Source: Paenibacillus phyllosphaerae (lineage in GTDB: Bacteria; Bacillota; Bacilli; Paenibacillales; Paenibacillaceae). Taken from it: a stretch of DNA of 64,000 nt. The position numbers and the translations under genes were made by a program. The stretch lies in assembly GCF_014192105.1 (NCBI RefSeq), contig NZ_JACHXK010000018.1, positions 1 through 64,000 on the forward strand, read 5' to 3'. Each line of letters opens with the position of its first letter. Position 1 is the stretch's first letter. The notes beneath the pieces are model-generated. The model saw only the letters and a program-made list of their open reading frames with translations. It made no database searches and was not told the origin of the DNA. Positions 34,673-42,786 of this stretch are shown here, in pieces.

Positions 34673-36286
34673 TTATCGATCGTTGTACCGTTCTAAGGCG
34701 GCTTGCTGAATTTGGATCGCTTCTTCGATTCCTAACGCTTTTAACGCCTTGACATAGTCGTCGAATTTATCCAGCGACTCGGCGCCGGTAATAAACTTCA
34801 GCATCATTTCATCCTTGTACGTATTCACGTCGGTCATGATCGAGGCATATCGGCTGCTGTCTTGAGCGGCGATGCTGACGGGAGGCATCCTATTCTCATG
34901 CGTCGGGGCTGACCACAAGGCCATCGCTTCCTTTTGTTCCGGCTTGGTCGTGTACTGCTGCGTGTGGCGTACATCTTGGACAAAAGGACCAGATGTCGCT
35001 CCCATAATATGCGATCGGAAGGATTGGGAGATCGGCAGTCCGTTCGGATTGTTCAATACAGCGTCCGTATACTTTGGCTGTCCGTCCACTAACGTGTACG
35101 TTTCGCCTTCTTTGCCGAAATTCATGATGAGCTTGCCTTCTTCGCTGTACAAATAATCCAGGAACTTCACGGTTTCGTCCACATTCTTGTTACTTCCGGT
35201 GATCGCGGCGAAGATGCCGGTAACGGGATTGTCAATGTATCCGAACACCGGCTTGTCGCCAGCATTCAAGGTCGGATAGGTGGTGCCGACAATCTTGAAT
35301 TCCGGTTGGCTCTTGGCCATTAAGTCCATGTATTTGCCGATGCCGCCATTGAGGAACAACACGGTCGATCCGACCTGATTGCCGGTGATCTTCGCATCTC
35401 TCATTTTGCTGTCCGTCGTCGCGAAGTCCTTGTCGAGCAAGCCTTCGTCGTACCACCGGTTCATGGTGGCCAGGTAGTCCTTGAAGCCAGGTTCAATTGG
35501 GCCGTACTTGACGGTATCCTGCTCCCGGAAGAAATCGTTAGGCGTCCCGAAAGCGCCCGCGAAAGCCAATTCTCCCGCTGGAATAAGGATCGGAATTTCG
35601 TCCGCTTCGCCATTGCCGTTAGGGTCCCGTTCTTTAAACGCTTTCAAAACCGTGTACCATTCGTCAATCGTCGTCGGCGAGGATAGGTTTAATTTATCCA
35701 GCCAGTCTTGGCGAATCGCTGGTCCCAGGAAAACTTGCTGCGTAACATCTTCGCGAATGAAAGGGAAGCCGATGATATTCCCATCGTCCGTCGAGGCCAT
35801 CTTGCGCCATTCCGGATTCGCGTCCAATAGCGCTTTAAGATTGGGAGCATCCTCCAAGTAATCATTCAAGGGGACGATTTTCTTGTCCCGGATCGCTTTC
35901 TGCGCGCCGCCAGGGTAACTGTTCCATCCAAAATCAACGACGTCAGGCAGCTTGTTCGACGCCACAAGCAAGTTAAACTGCTCCGCGAGTTGACCTTGCG
36001 CCGGGTGCTGGAATTCAAGCTGGACGCCGGTTCTGGCCTCGATTTCCTTCCATGCGGTGACCTCGCCGTAACTCTTCATAATGGCGGCCGCATCCGGAAA
36101 CAATTCCACCCAGTACGTTAATTTGGTCAATGATTGCGACTGCTCTCCCGATTGTTGTTCTTCGGAAGCGGATCCCGTTGAGCCCGTCGATCCTCCTTCG
36201 CTGCACGCCGCGAGCGTACTGGCCATCAGGGCCGGAATAATAACGATAGCTGCCAATCGACTACGCTTTCCCTTGTACATGGACAT
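34673..36286 (-). CDS. Extracellular solute-binding lipoprotein, LplA type
   Basis: The 537-residue lipoprotein has a basic start (MYKGKRSR), a hydrophobic core, the lipobox TLAAC and a Ser/Gly/Gln-rich linker. Its size and the DPNGNGEADEIPIL loop are as in LplA-type oligosaccharide-binding proteins paired with LplB/LplC permeases. The ATG at 36286 has GAGGG nine bases upstream; a TTG at 36292 and an ATG at 36280 are alternatives. With the downstream LplB gene broken, the importer may not work unless readthrough or another permease helps. Confidence 0.9.
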   Translation of the reverse strand: MSMYKGKRSRLAAIVIIPALMASTLAACSEGGSTGSTGSASEEQQSGEQSQSLTKLTYWVELFPDAAAIMKSYGEVTAWKEIEARTGVQLEFQHPAQGQLAEQFNLLVASNKLPDVVDFGWNSYPGGAQKAIRDKKIVPLNDYLEDAPNLKALLDANPEWRKMASTDDGNIIGFPFIREDVTQQVFLGPAIRQDWLDKLNLSSPTTIDEWYTVLKAFKERDPNGNGEADEIPILIPAGELAFAGAFGTPNDFFREQDTVKYGPIEPGFKDYLATMNRWYDEGLLDKDFATTDSKMRDAKITGNQVGSTVLFLNGGIGKYMDLMAKSQPEFKIVGTTYPTLNAGDKPVFGYIDNPVTGIFAAITGSNKNVDETVKFLDYLYSEEGKLIMNFGKEGETYTLVDGQPKYTDAVLNNPNGLPISQSFRSHIMGATSGPFVQDVRHTQQYTTKPEQKEAMALWSAPTHENRMPPVSIAAQDSSRYASIMTDVNTYKDEMMLKFITGAESLDKFDDYVKALKALGIEEAIQIQQAALERYNDR

Positions 36287-36353
36287 AAACAATTGCCCTC
36301 CCCATTCGAACTAATGGTATGAATCGATATGGAATGACGTTGTTTCATTGGAG

Positions 36354-36377
36354 GGGCTATCCCGCTAGAGATAGCCC
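36354..36377 (-). other. Hairpin between glucuronidase and binding-protein genes
   Basis: GGGCTATC and GATAGCCC form a perfect 8-bp stem around eight bases, in the 104-bp gap. No T-run. It may protect or separate message segments. Confidence 0.4.
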
Positions 36378-36390
36378 TTGCGTAAGGACA

Positions 36391-38133
36391 TTACAGCGTG
36401 GAGCCCCAGTCGTACGGATCGTTCTGGCCTTTATAGATCCCTTTGACCACGCGATAGGCGAGCTTAGGTTTGCGATATTCGTTGACCAGACCTTTGTTGT
36501 TGAAGGAGCGCGCGCGGTCCCTGAAGTGAGGGCGGCGGCTCTGCAGGTCGGCCCTTGTATCGGCGAACTGCCACACGTATGTACCGCTGATCTTCGCGTC
36601 GGAGCGGAAGAGCTTCAGGGACTTGCTGAGCAATTCGGCTTGGTAGTCCTCGCTGAATAGACGGGGTTCCCAGCCGGAATCGCCATATACGCCTGCTCCG
36701 CCGAATTCGGTCATCAGCACAGGGGTGTGCTCGGCGCCATATTCCTTGCAGCGCTCATGGAATTTCACGAGCATCTCCTCGAACTCGACATGTCCGAAAT
36801 ACCACCCGCCATAATAGTTAATCCCGATCACGTCGAACAGTCCGAGGCAAATGTCTGTCATAGGGTGCATGGTGGCATAGGCGACAAGTCTTGACTGGTC
36901 CTTGCTCCGAACGAGCTCCGTCAGCTGGACGGACAAATCATAGGCCTGCTTGGATCGGGTATCGATTTCATTATGGACGGACCAGAACAGAATCGAAGGA
37001 TGGTGCAGATCCCGCTTAATCATCTCATCCATCATCGTTAACGCGCGTTGCACGAAGAGCGGGTCGTCCGTGTGCTCAGCCGGGAACGCGGCGCCCCAGA
37101 TCGGGATCTCGCCCCAGAAGATCACGCCTTGCTCATCCAGCAGATCGAGCCAGTATTCGCTCTGCGGGTAATGGGATCCGCGTACGGTATTGCAGCCCAT
37201 CTGAAGAATGATATCCAGATCCTTGGTCATTAATTTGTTGGGGAAAGCGAAGCCCCATTCCGGGTGTTCCTCGTGGCGGTTAACGCCCTGCAGATAGAGC
37301 TCTTTGCCGTTGAGCAAAATTTTCTTGTTTCTCGTCTCCACGGTGCGGAATCCGATGCGGTCCGTCAGGTCGTCTTGACCGGCCACCGCTCTGATCATAT
37401 AGAGTTCGGGATCCTCCTGTTCCCACCGCTTAAGTCCCGACCAGGCTTGCTCCACGTTGAGTTCCAAGCTTTCTTTGGCAGGAAGGTAAACGGTTTCAGA
37501 ATAGAAGATCTCCCCGTTCCGATAGAGGGTTACGGGCGCTTCGACAGGCGTATCCGACAGGGAGCGGAGCGTAAGCGTGGTCCGGACATCCGCACTGGAA
37601 TCGCCGGTCATGTCATACGTGATGCGCATCGCCTCGATCGAGACATCGGACAAGAGCTGTACTTCTACCGGTCTGATGATTCCGCCGTAATGGAACCAGT
37701 CCACGATATGGTAGGGAATCGTATTGAGCGTCAGCGTGCTGTCCGTGCGGACGATAAGCTCGTGTACGCCGGCAGTCGCGTTAGGGACCGTGAAGTCAAA
37801 AGGGGTATAACCGCCGTAATGATAACCCAGATGGTTCCCGTCCAAGTACACATCGGCATGTCCCAGCACGGCGTGGAACAGGAGACGCAGATGGCTGCTT
37901 TCCTCAAGCGTAATCCAAGTGCGGTACCAAGCGACCCCTTCATAATCGAACTTGCCCAGTTCGTTATTCCAACAGGCCGGCACCGGTACGCGATCGTGAC
38001 TGGATGGGAATTTCGTCTGCCATCCTTCAGCTAATCCCCGGTTATCCTTGTCAAAAACGAAATCCCATAATCCGTCAAGCAATTGGCCCTGCCGAAGTCG
38101 ATGCTGCTGAAACGTGCGGATCACAATCATCAT
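36391..38133 (-). CDS. GH2 beta-glucuronidase
   Basis: This 580-residue enzyme has the three-part GH2 layout: jelly-roll sugar-binding domain (LDGLWDFVFDKDNRGLAEGW), Ig-like domain, and TIM barrel. The acid/base is Glu389 in SVHNEID and the nucleophile Glu476 in MTEFGGAG. An N-x-K motif in SFNNKGLV matches the E. coli UidA motif that recognises the uronate carboxylate, which supports glucuronidase (or galacturonidase) over galactosidase. No signal peptide: it acts on imported oligosaccharides. GGGAG touches the ATG at 38133, so a GTG at 38124 with nine-base spacing may be the true start. It leads the minus-strand operon and is divergent from the AraC regulator at 38277. Confidence 0.92.
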   Translation of the reverse strand: MMIVIRTFQQHRLRQGQLLDGLWDFVFDKDNRGLAEGWQTKFPSSHDRVPVPACWNNELGKFDYEGVAWYRTWITLEESSHLRLLFHAVLGHADVYLDGNHLGYHYGGYTPFDFTVPNATAGVHELIVRTDSTLTLNTIPYHIVDWFHYGGIIRPVEVQLLSDVSIEAMRITYDMTGDSSADVRTTLTLRSLSDTPVEAPVTLYRNGEIFYSETVYLPAKESLELNVEQAWSGLKRWEQEDPELYMIRAVAGQDDLTDRIGFRTVETRNKKILLNGKELYLQGVNRHEEHPEWGFAFPNKLMTKDLDIILQMGCNTVRGSHYPQSEYWLDLLDEQGVIFWGEIPIWGAAFPAEHTDDPLFVQRALTMMDEMIKRDLHHPSILFWSVHNEIDTRSKQAYDLSVQLTELVRSKDQSRLVAYATMHPMTDICLGLFDVIGINYYGGWYFGHVEFEEMLVKFHERCKEYGAEHTPVLMTEFGGAGVYGDSGWEPRLFSEDYQAELLSKSLKLFRSDAKISGTYVWQFADTRADLQSRRPHFRDRARSFNNKGLVNEYRKPKLAYRVVKGIYKGQNDPYDWGSTL

Positions 38134-38231
38134 CTCCCATACTTTTTCTGCGGGTCATCTCGAATTAATGCCCTGTATGATCGGAGTTTAGCATCGCTTG
38201 CATTCGAGGGACAATGGCAAAAAGGATCCTA

Positions 38232-38250
38232 ATCATTTATCATAAATGAT
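38232..38250. promoter_or_regulatory. Perfect 9-1-9 palindrome in the glucuronidase/AraC divergent region
   Basis: ATCATTTAT-C-ATAAATGAT is a perfect inverted repeat in the 143-bp gap, 27 bp before the AraC ATG and about 100 bp from the glucuronidase start. A near-copy half (ATGATT) follows at 38255. It is AT-rich against the GC-rich surroundings and is probably an operator. Confidence 0.55.
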
Positions 38251-38276
38251 ACAAATGATTGGATGGAGGAAGACGT

Positions 38277-39125
38277 ATGGAATATGCTGTGGGCAATATG
38301 GCGGTGCATATCCATTGGGTGCTGGCCAAGCCGGCGCTGCCAGGCTGGGAGGACATTCGGCAGACCGTGTCCGGCCATACCTTTTATTACATCTACAGCG
38401 GGAAGGGGATTTTTCGCTCCGAGGAGGGGGATCAGGAGGTCGAAGGGGGCACCTTGGTGTACCTTTGGCCCGGATTGCCCCTCTACATGAAGTCGTCCGA
38501 GGCGCATCCCCTTCGGATGACGATGGTGCTATTCGAGTGCGCATCGCTAACGAAGAATGAGCAAGGATGGGAGGGACCGGAGCCCATGGAACGGCTGCGG
38601 CTGCCTTTTCTTTTGCCATTGCCGAGTGATCGTGTGGGGAAGATCGGCGGACTGTTCCGGGAAGCGGAGAGAGAATGGGTACCTGGGGATTCCGTGCGGG
38701 AGGCACGGGTAAAGTCGATCTGGTATCGATTGGTACAAGAGGCGCACGAGGCGGCGGAAGCCGGGGGGAGGCACAATGGCGAAGAAGGAATTGCGGTGGC
38801 GCTTCGTAAGTTTAAGGAAAAGTTGGACACGGGGTACGCCACGGAGTTCCGCATCACCGAATTGGCGGAGCAGACCGGGTTCTCTCCCGTCTATCTGCGC
38901 AGAACCTTCGCTGCCCAGTACGGGTGCAGCCCCAAGGAGTACCTGGATCAGCTTCGCAACGAGCATGCCGTCCGCCGCCTGCGATTCACGGGCGAGTCCG
39001 TCACGGATATCGCGAGAGCCTGCGGTTACTCCGACGTCTATCAGTTCAGCAAAGCATTCAAGAAGCGCAATGGCGTGTCGCCTAGCGACTACCGAAGAAA
39101 GCACGGAGGCGGATCGTTTCACTAA
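38277..39125 (+). CDS. AraC-family regulator with N-terminal cupin-like domain
   Basis: The 282-residue cytoplasmic regulator has an N-terminal ligand-binding barrel (HTFYYIYSGKGIFRS, GGTLVYLWPG) and a C-terminal AraC domain (ITELAEQTGFSPVYLRRTF, DIARACGYSDVYQFSKAFKK, GVSPSDYRRKH). The ATG at 38277 follows GGAGGAAGACGT; an upstream ATG at 38259 lacks a site. Divergent from the beta-glucuronidase, whose operon it most likely activates when an imported sugar binds. Confidence 0.92.
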   Translation: MEYAVGNMAVHIHWVLAKPALPGWEDIRQTVSGHTFYYIYSGKGIFRSEEGDQEVEGGTLVYLWPGLPLYMKSSEAHPLRMTMVLFECASLTKNEQGWEGPEPMERLRLPFLLPLPSDRVGKIGGLFREAEREWVPGDSVREARVKSIWYRLVQEAHEAAEAGGRHNGEEGIAVALRKFKEKLDTGYATEFRITELAEQTGFSPVYLRRTFAAQYGCSPKEYLDQLRNEHAVRRLRFTGESVTDIARACGYSDVYQFSKAFKKRNGVSPSDYRRKHGGGSFH

Positions 39126-39153
39126 AATAAGCTTCTTCAAGCGAGCTCCTCGT

Positions 39154-40014
39154 TCATTCCCAAATATCCTGAGGTTTGACGCCAAGTTCGGACGCTAATA
39201 ACAGTGCCGTTAAACGTTGGGGCTTGTGGATTCTGCCATTCCTAAGCTTTGATATCGTCTGAACGGATATTCCAGTCGATTCCGATAAATCTACAGCCGA
39301 TAAGTTACACCTTGCCATCATGATCTTCAGCTTCACGGAGGGATTATCCTCTTTGGAGCTAAAATCGGTAACGACGTACGCAAATTGATTTAAGGTGTTA
39401 TCGCTGTGGTAGAAGGGGGAAAAAGTCACTTCCAAACTTTCTTCATTGCCTAGCCATTTGGTGCGGATACTGAGGCTCTCCGAACGTCGGTCAAGCACTG
39501 CGCGCCGAATGGCTTCAAGTACGCGCCCTTGTTCTTCCTCGTGAATAATGGACATGATCGACCTGTCTAATAGCGCAATATCTTGCCCCAACAAGAAGTA
39601 AGGGAGCTTTTTGTCCGCTCTTTCGAACATATTCTTCGCGTTAATAATCCCTGAGATTAGTACCGTATGCCGTTGCATCTGTGCTTGAATCCATAACTTA
39701 GCGCTCTCGTCATGAGCCGTGCAAATCCATGTAGGCTGCGAACTGGAACTGTTTTTTCGGCAAGAGATCTTGACGTGAATTTTTTGATTCTGTTTGGTTC
39801 TTAATGTATAGGGGGTCAGCTTCTCCGTAAGAGAAGATTCGCTCCATGCTTGAAATAACGCGTCGAGCTTCAGCCTTGTGAGCTCAGCCTCTGTATAGCC
39901 GACAAGTTGAGTGAAAGCATCGTTACACCGTTCAACGTACAAGCCCCTATAATCGCGTTTCAGGATCGCCATAGGCGTTTTGATTTCTTTGAAAATAGTT
40001 TCGAAAACAGGCAT
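39154..40014 (-). CDS. PAS-domain protein with C-terminal XRE-type helix-turn-helix
   Basis: The 286-residue protein starts with a PAS-like domain (TPMAILKRDYRGLYVERCNDA, QLVGYTEAEL), has a middle region perhaps containing a second PAS (VTFSPFYHS...FAYVVTDFSS), and ends in a Cro/C1-type helix-turn-helix (STGISVQTISKLRNG). Having the DNA-binding domain last is unusual for the XRE group. The ATG at 40014 has GAGGTGG upstream; the frame opens at 40122 without support. The signal and targets are unknown. It converges on the AraC gene, 28 bp apart. Confidence 0.82.
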   Translation of the reverse strand: MPVFETIFKEIKTPMAILKRDYRGLYVERCNDAFTQLVGYTEAELTRLKLDALFQAWSESSLTEKLTPYTLRTKQNQKIHVKISCRKNSSSSQPTWICTAHDESAKLWIQAQMQRHTVLISGIINAKNMFERADKKLPYFLLGQDIALLDRSIMSIIHEEEQGRVLEAIRRAVLDRRSESLSIRTKWLGNEESLEVTFSPFYHSDNTLNQFAYVVTDFSSKEDNPSVKLKIMMARCNLSAVDLSESTGISVQTISKLRNGRIHKPQRLTALLLASELGVKPQDIWE

Positions 40015-40339
40015 TTCTACCACCTCGTGAAATCTGTGTTCACAGAATAATACCATAATCTGTTTGGGTTGGGATGGGGTTAGTTCTAGGAGTGTGGTAG
40101 GGAAAATCAAGATGTTTTCCAAGTTTGCGACAACTGGGGAAGCCGAGGTCGTTAAGCATGTTTGCGCCGGGCGAGATCACTATTTATGCCATGAGAACTT
40201 CACTAAGCAGTCGTGTGTTTCAGGTTCGGTTACCAATGATATGATATGTGGTTAATCGGATTATCCAATGTGAATGCCGGAAACGATGATGTTCCTACCT
40301 ATCGAAAAATGCGCGTTAGACCATTTTGAGCTCCTGATA

Positions 40340-40379
40340 TTGACACAGCACGCTACTGCGTGATACTTTATAGCAGTAG
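40340..40379 (+). promoter_or_regulatory. padR promoter with overlapping inverted repeat
   Basis: TTGACA (40340-40345) and GATACT (40362-40367) are 16 bp apart. CTACTGC (40353-40359) and GCAGTAG (40373-40379) form a perfect 7-13-7 inverted repeat covering the -10, a classic place for a repressor. Autoregulation by the PadR product is likely (inference). The remaining gene-free stretch 40015-40427 shows no other recognised element. Confidence 0.6.
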
Positions 40380-40427
40380 TAAGTAACACTGCATACCAGT
40401 CGTACAGAATAGCAAAGGGTGATCGTG

Positions 40428-40754
40428 TTGGAAAACTTAACGGAAATGCTCAAAGGCGTGCTTGAGGGTTGTGTCCTTGAAATAATAAGCCGGAAAGAAA
40501 CATATGGTTATGAAATAACGCGGCAGCTGAATGCTCTTGGTTTCGCTGATGTTGTCGAAGGAACGGTGTACACCATTCTGATCCGGCTTGAGAAAAACAA
40601 ATTGGTGGAAGTCGCCAAGAAACCGTCCGACATGGGACCTCCGCGAAAGTTTTTCGCGTTGAACGACGCGGGACGCGAGGAGTTGCAGAGGTTCTGGGAC
40701 AAATGGGAGTTCGTGTCATCCAAAATGAACGAGTTAAAGGAGATCCAATCATGA
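40428..40754 (+). CDS. PadR-family transcriptional regulator
   Basis: The 108-residue winged-helix repressor has ENLTEMLKGVLEGCVLEII, the recognition region YGYEITRQLNALGF, and the wing VEGTVYTILIRLEKNKLV, followed by a short dimer helix. The TTG at 40428 gives the usual family N-terminus and sits nine bases after AAAGG; a GTG at 40419 would add residues not seen in the family. Its stop overlaps the next ATG, linking it to two DUF1048 proteins, which it probably represses together with itself. Confidence 0.9.
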   Translation: MENLTEMLKGVLEGCVLEIISRKETYGYEITRQLNALGFADVVEGTVYTILIRLEKNKLVEVAKKPSDMGPPRKFFALNDAGREELQRFWDKWEFVSSKMNELKEIQS

Positions 40755-41101
40755 ACTTTTGGGAAAAGATCACAGGCAGCGACATGACGAAAGAAATGAA
40801 ATCCTTTGAAGCGCGAGCCAAGAAGCTGCCGGCTGATTACCAAGCGGCATGGGAACAGATTAATGCCTATCTTTGGCCGAACGCCGATTTCACCGGGCGC
40901 AACCTTATGCCCATTCTTGACGGCGTGCTTGGCCTGCTCGAAGAAACGGCGGCGGAGGGACAGCGTGTCCGCGACGTATTGGGAGACGACATCAAAGGCT
41001 TCTGTTCGGCATTGGCCGGGGAACAAGGGGCAAAGTCTTATCGCGATAAGTGGCGCGAACAACTCAACCATAATATTGCCAAAAAACTAGGTAAAAAATA
41101 G
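40751..41101 (+). CDS. DUF1048-family protein
   Basis: This helical protein of 116 residues has no signal peptide or membrane segment. KLPADYQAAWEQINAYLW and GDDIKGFCSAL are the recognisable family stretches. The ATG at 40751 overlaps the PadR stop and follows AAGGAGATCC. Genes of this family regularly follow PadR regulators in Firmicutes, but their function is unknown. Confidence 0.85.
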   Translation: MNFWEKITGSDMTKEMKSFEARAKKLPADYQAAWEQINAYLWPNADFTGRNLMPILDGVLGLLEETAAEGQRVRDVLGDDIKGFCSALAGEQGAKSYRDKWREQLNHNIAKKLGKK

Positions 41102-41111
41102 GGGGAGTACC

Positions 41112-41435
41112 ATGAGCATTCACGATATTATCCAAGGCAAAAAAGAATGGCGGGCCCATGTGGCGCGCGTCAAAGCGCTCCCGCAAGATTATCAGGTCGT
41201 TTATAAAGAGATTCAAAACTATTTCTTCAAGGTCGGTCCTGTAGAGCTAACCGAAGGGACGGGATTACTCTCGGGGATTGTCGATCTTTTTGAAGAAGGG
41301 GCGGCGAGAGGGAAAGGCGTGCTCGAAGTGACGGGCAGAGACGTAGCCGCATTCTGCGACGATCTCATCCAAGATTCAAAAACGTACGCTGACATCTATT
41401 CAGAATCCGTTGACCCGAATCGTAACAAGGAATGA
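41112..41435 (+). CDS. DUF1048-family protein, second copy
   Basis: The 107-residue helical protein is related to its upstream neighbour (KALPQDYQVVYKEIQNYFF, GRDVAAFCDDLI align with KLPADYQAAWEQINAYLW and GDDIKGFCSAL). This suggests tandem duplication and perhaps a heteromeric pair. AGGGGGAG precedes the ATG, 10 bp after the previous stop. A terminator follows. Function unknown. Confidence 0.85.
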   Translation: MSIHDIIQGKKEWRAHVARVKALPQDYQVVYKEIQNYFFKVGPVELTEGTGLLSGIVDLFEEGAARGKGVLEVTGRDVAAFCDDLIQDSKTYADIYSESVDPNRNKE

Positions 41436-41468
41436 AACAACTTAGCGTGGCAATCCGCACACAGAACA

Positions 41469-41512
41469 AAGAAACCTAAATCCGCATCGAGACTTAGGTT
41501 TCTTCGCCTTGT
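41469..41512. terminator. Terminator between DUF1048 operon and cyclase gene
   Basis: AAGAAACCTAA and TTAGGTTTCTT pair perfectly over 11 bp around 14 bases. A/T runs on both sides suggest use by both converging transcripts (ends 41435 and 41549). Confidence 0.65.
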
Positions 41513-41548
41513 TTTGCTTCAATCACATTGAAAACCATTGAGCCGCTC

Positions 41549-42469
41549 TTACTGGAGCTTGTAATTGATGCTTATCGCACGGTTTCTACCTTTTTCTTTT
41601 GCCTGATATAAGGCTTGGTCAGCGAGTTCCAATACTTCCGTTTGGGATAACGATTGATCAGGCGTAATAAACGCAGCCCCGATACTAACGGTGACCGTAT
41701 CCAAGACAGGAGAGTCTTCGTGAGGAAGTTTCAGTTGCCGAACGCCGTTCAAGAATCGGTTGGTTGCTTCCAGCAAGCTTTGTTGGTCAAGTCCGGGTAG
41801 GAAAAGGACAAACTCTTCGCCTCCGAAGCGAGAAAGCTTTTCTCCGGTTTGCAAACAGGAAGATAGTGCGGAAGCGACCTGGATGAGACATTGATCTCCT
41901 TGGAGATGACCGTAGTGGTCATTGTACCGTTTGAAAAAGTCGATATCAATCATCATCAACGTGATGGATTGGTTGCTTTGGATGGATTCTTTTATTTTTT
42001 GTTCGATTTTTTCATTAAAGTATCTGCGATTGTTAACGCCGGTGAGACCATCGATATACATGCCTCGTTTCAAAGCCGACTCCAGCCGCTTATTCTCCGA
42101 GATATCGGTGAAAATGGAAGCGAAGTATTGCACTTGACCTGACTCGTCGAGTAAGGAGTATATGTTTTGCCATTCGGCTATAAGCTCGCCATCTTTCCGC
42201 CGGTTCCATATTTCACCTTGCCAATGACCGTTGGTATAGACTTCATTCCATAGATGGTCATAAAAGGATTTATCGTGTTTGCCTGAACGGAGAATGCCCG
42301 GGTTTTTGCCGGACAACTCTGCAAGCGAATAGCCTGTCAGCTCCGTAAAAGCCGGATTAACATAAATAATCAATTTATTAGGATCAGTTAGGACAACCCC
42401 GTGACGCATTTTATCAACCATGAGCTTGAAAACGTCGGGGTGAATATTGCTTCCTTCGTGTTTGTTCAC
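41549..42469 (-). CDS. PAS-GGDEF diguanylate cyclase
   Basis: The 306-residue cytoplasmic protein makes cyclic di-GMP. Residues about 10-125 form a PAS domain (MRHGVVLTDPNKLIIYVNPA, FTDISENKRLE), and residues about 138-300 the GGDEF domain with the active motif GGEEF at 216-220 and MMIDIDFFKRYND. No RxxD inhibitory site precedes GGEEF. The GTG at 42469 has GAGGTGA in place; a GTG at 42478 overlaps that site. It is divergent from the DoxX gene, and the PAS domain may sense redox or oxygen (inference). Confidence 0.9.
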   Translation of the reverse strand: MNKHEGSNIHPDVFKLMVDKMRHGVVLTDPNKLIIYVNPAFTELTGYSLAELSGKNPGILRSGKHDKSFYDHLWNEVYTNGHWQGEIWNRRKDGELIAEWQNIYSLLDESGQVQYFASIFTDISENKRLESALKRGMYIDGLTGVNNRRYFNEKIEQKIKESIQSNQSITLMMIDIDFFKRYNDHYGHLQGDQCLIQVASALSSCLQTGEKLSRFGGEEFVLFLPGLDQQSLLEATNRFLNGVRQLKLPHEDSPVLDTVTVSIGAAFITPDQSLSQTEVLELADQALYQAKEKGRNRAISINYKLQ

Positions 42470-42623
42470 ATCTGTCACCTCAACGTTAATAAACCGCTTA
42501 CTCGAACCGCGATAAACCTATCATACTTGCTCCTATATAGTGATATCAACGAGTAATTACTAGCATAAAGCGGGGTGCACAGGGGATATCGTTGAACGGA
42601 TAAGGTTCAATGGAATAAGAAAG

Positions 42624-42666
42624 TGTGACGTGCATCACATCCTGTGTAGCGAAGAGGGCATATAAT
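42624..42666 (+). promoter_or_regulatory. Fnr-like box and -10 promoter of the DoxX gene
   Basis: TGTGA-N6-TCACA (42624-42639) is followed after exactly 21 bases by TATAAT (42661-42666). This puts the box centre near -41.5, the class II activator position. The half-sites match the Crp/Fnr family consensus; in Bacillus relatives Fnr is the member expected to activate anaerobic genes. Confidence 0.7.
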
Positions 42667-42672
42667 AAAGCC

Positions 42673-42753
42673 ATGGAAGACAACAACAAGCGCCGCGCAG
42701 CTCATGTCGCAGGGAAACCGGATGACATGAGAAACTTCCTAAGAAGTTTGTGA
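42673..42753 (+). CDS. Possible leader mini-ORF
   Basis: An ATG at the expected transcription start opens a 26-codon frame (MEDNNKRRAAHVAGKPDD followed by MRNFLRSL) ending in a TGA inside the Rex-like box. There is no ribosome site, so translation would be leaderless. It may be chance. Confidence 0.2.
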   Translation: MEDNNKRRAAHVAGKPDDMRNFLRSL

Positions 42754-42765
42754 AATAATTCACTT
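42748..42765. promoter_or_regulatory. Rex-like operator in the DoxX leader
   Basis: TTGTGAA-ATAA-TTCACTT matches the Rex consensus TTGTGAA-N4-TTCACAA except for the last two bases. It lies about 75 bases downstream of the predicted start and just before the ribosome site, so a bound repressor would act as a roadblock released by NADH. Confidence 0.5.
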
Positions 42766-42786
42766 ATATTAAGGAGCGTGTTCTAT

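Noticed and set aside
42624..42639. cAMP-CRP site
   Set aside because: The half-sites also fit Crp, but Firmicutes of this type use CcpA for catabolite control; the anaerobic gene context favours Fnr.
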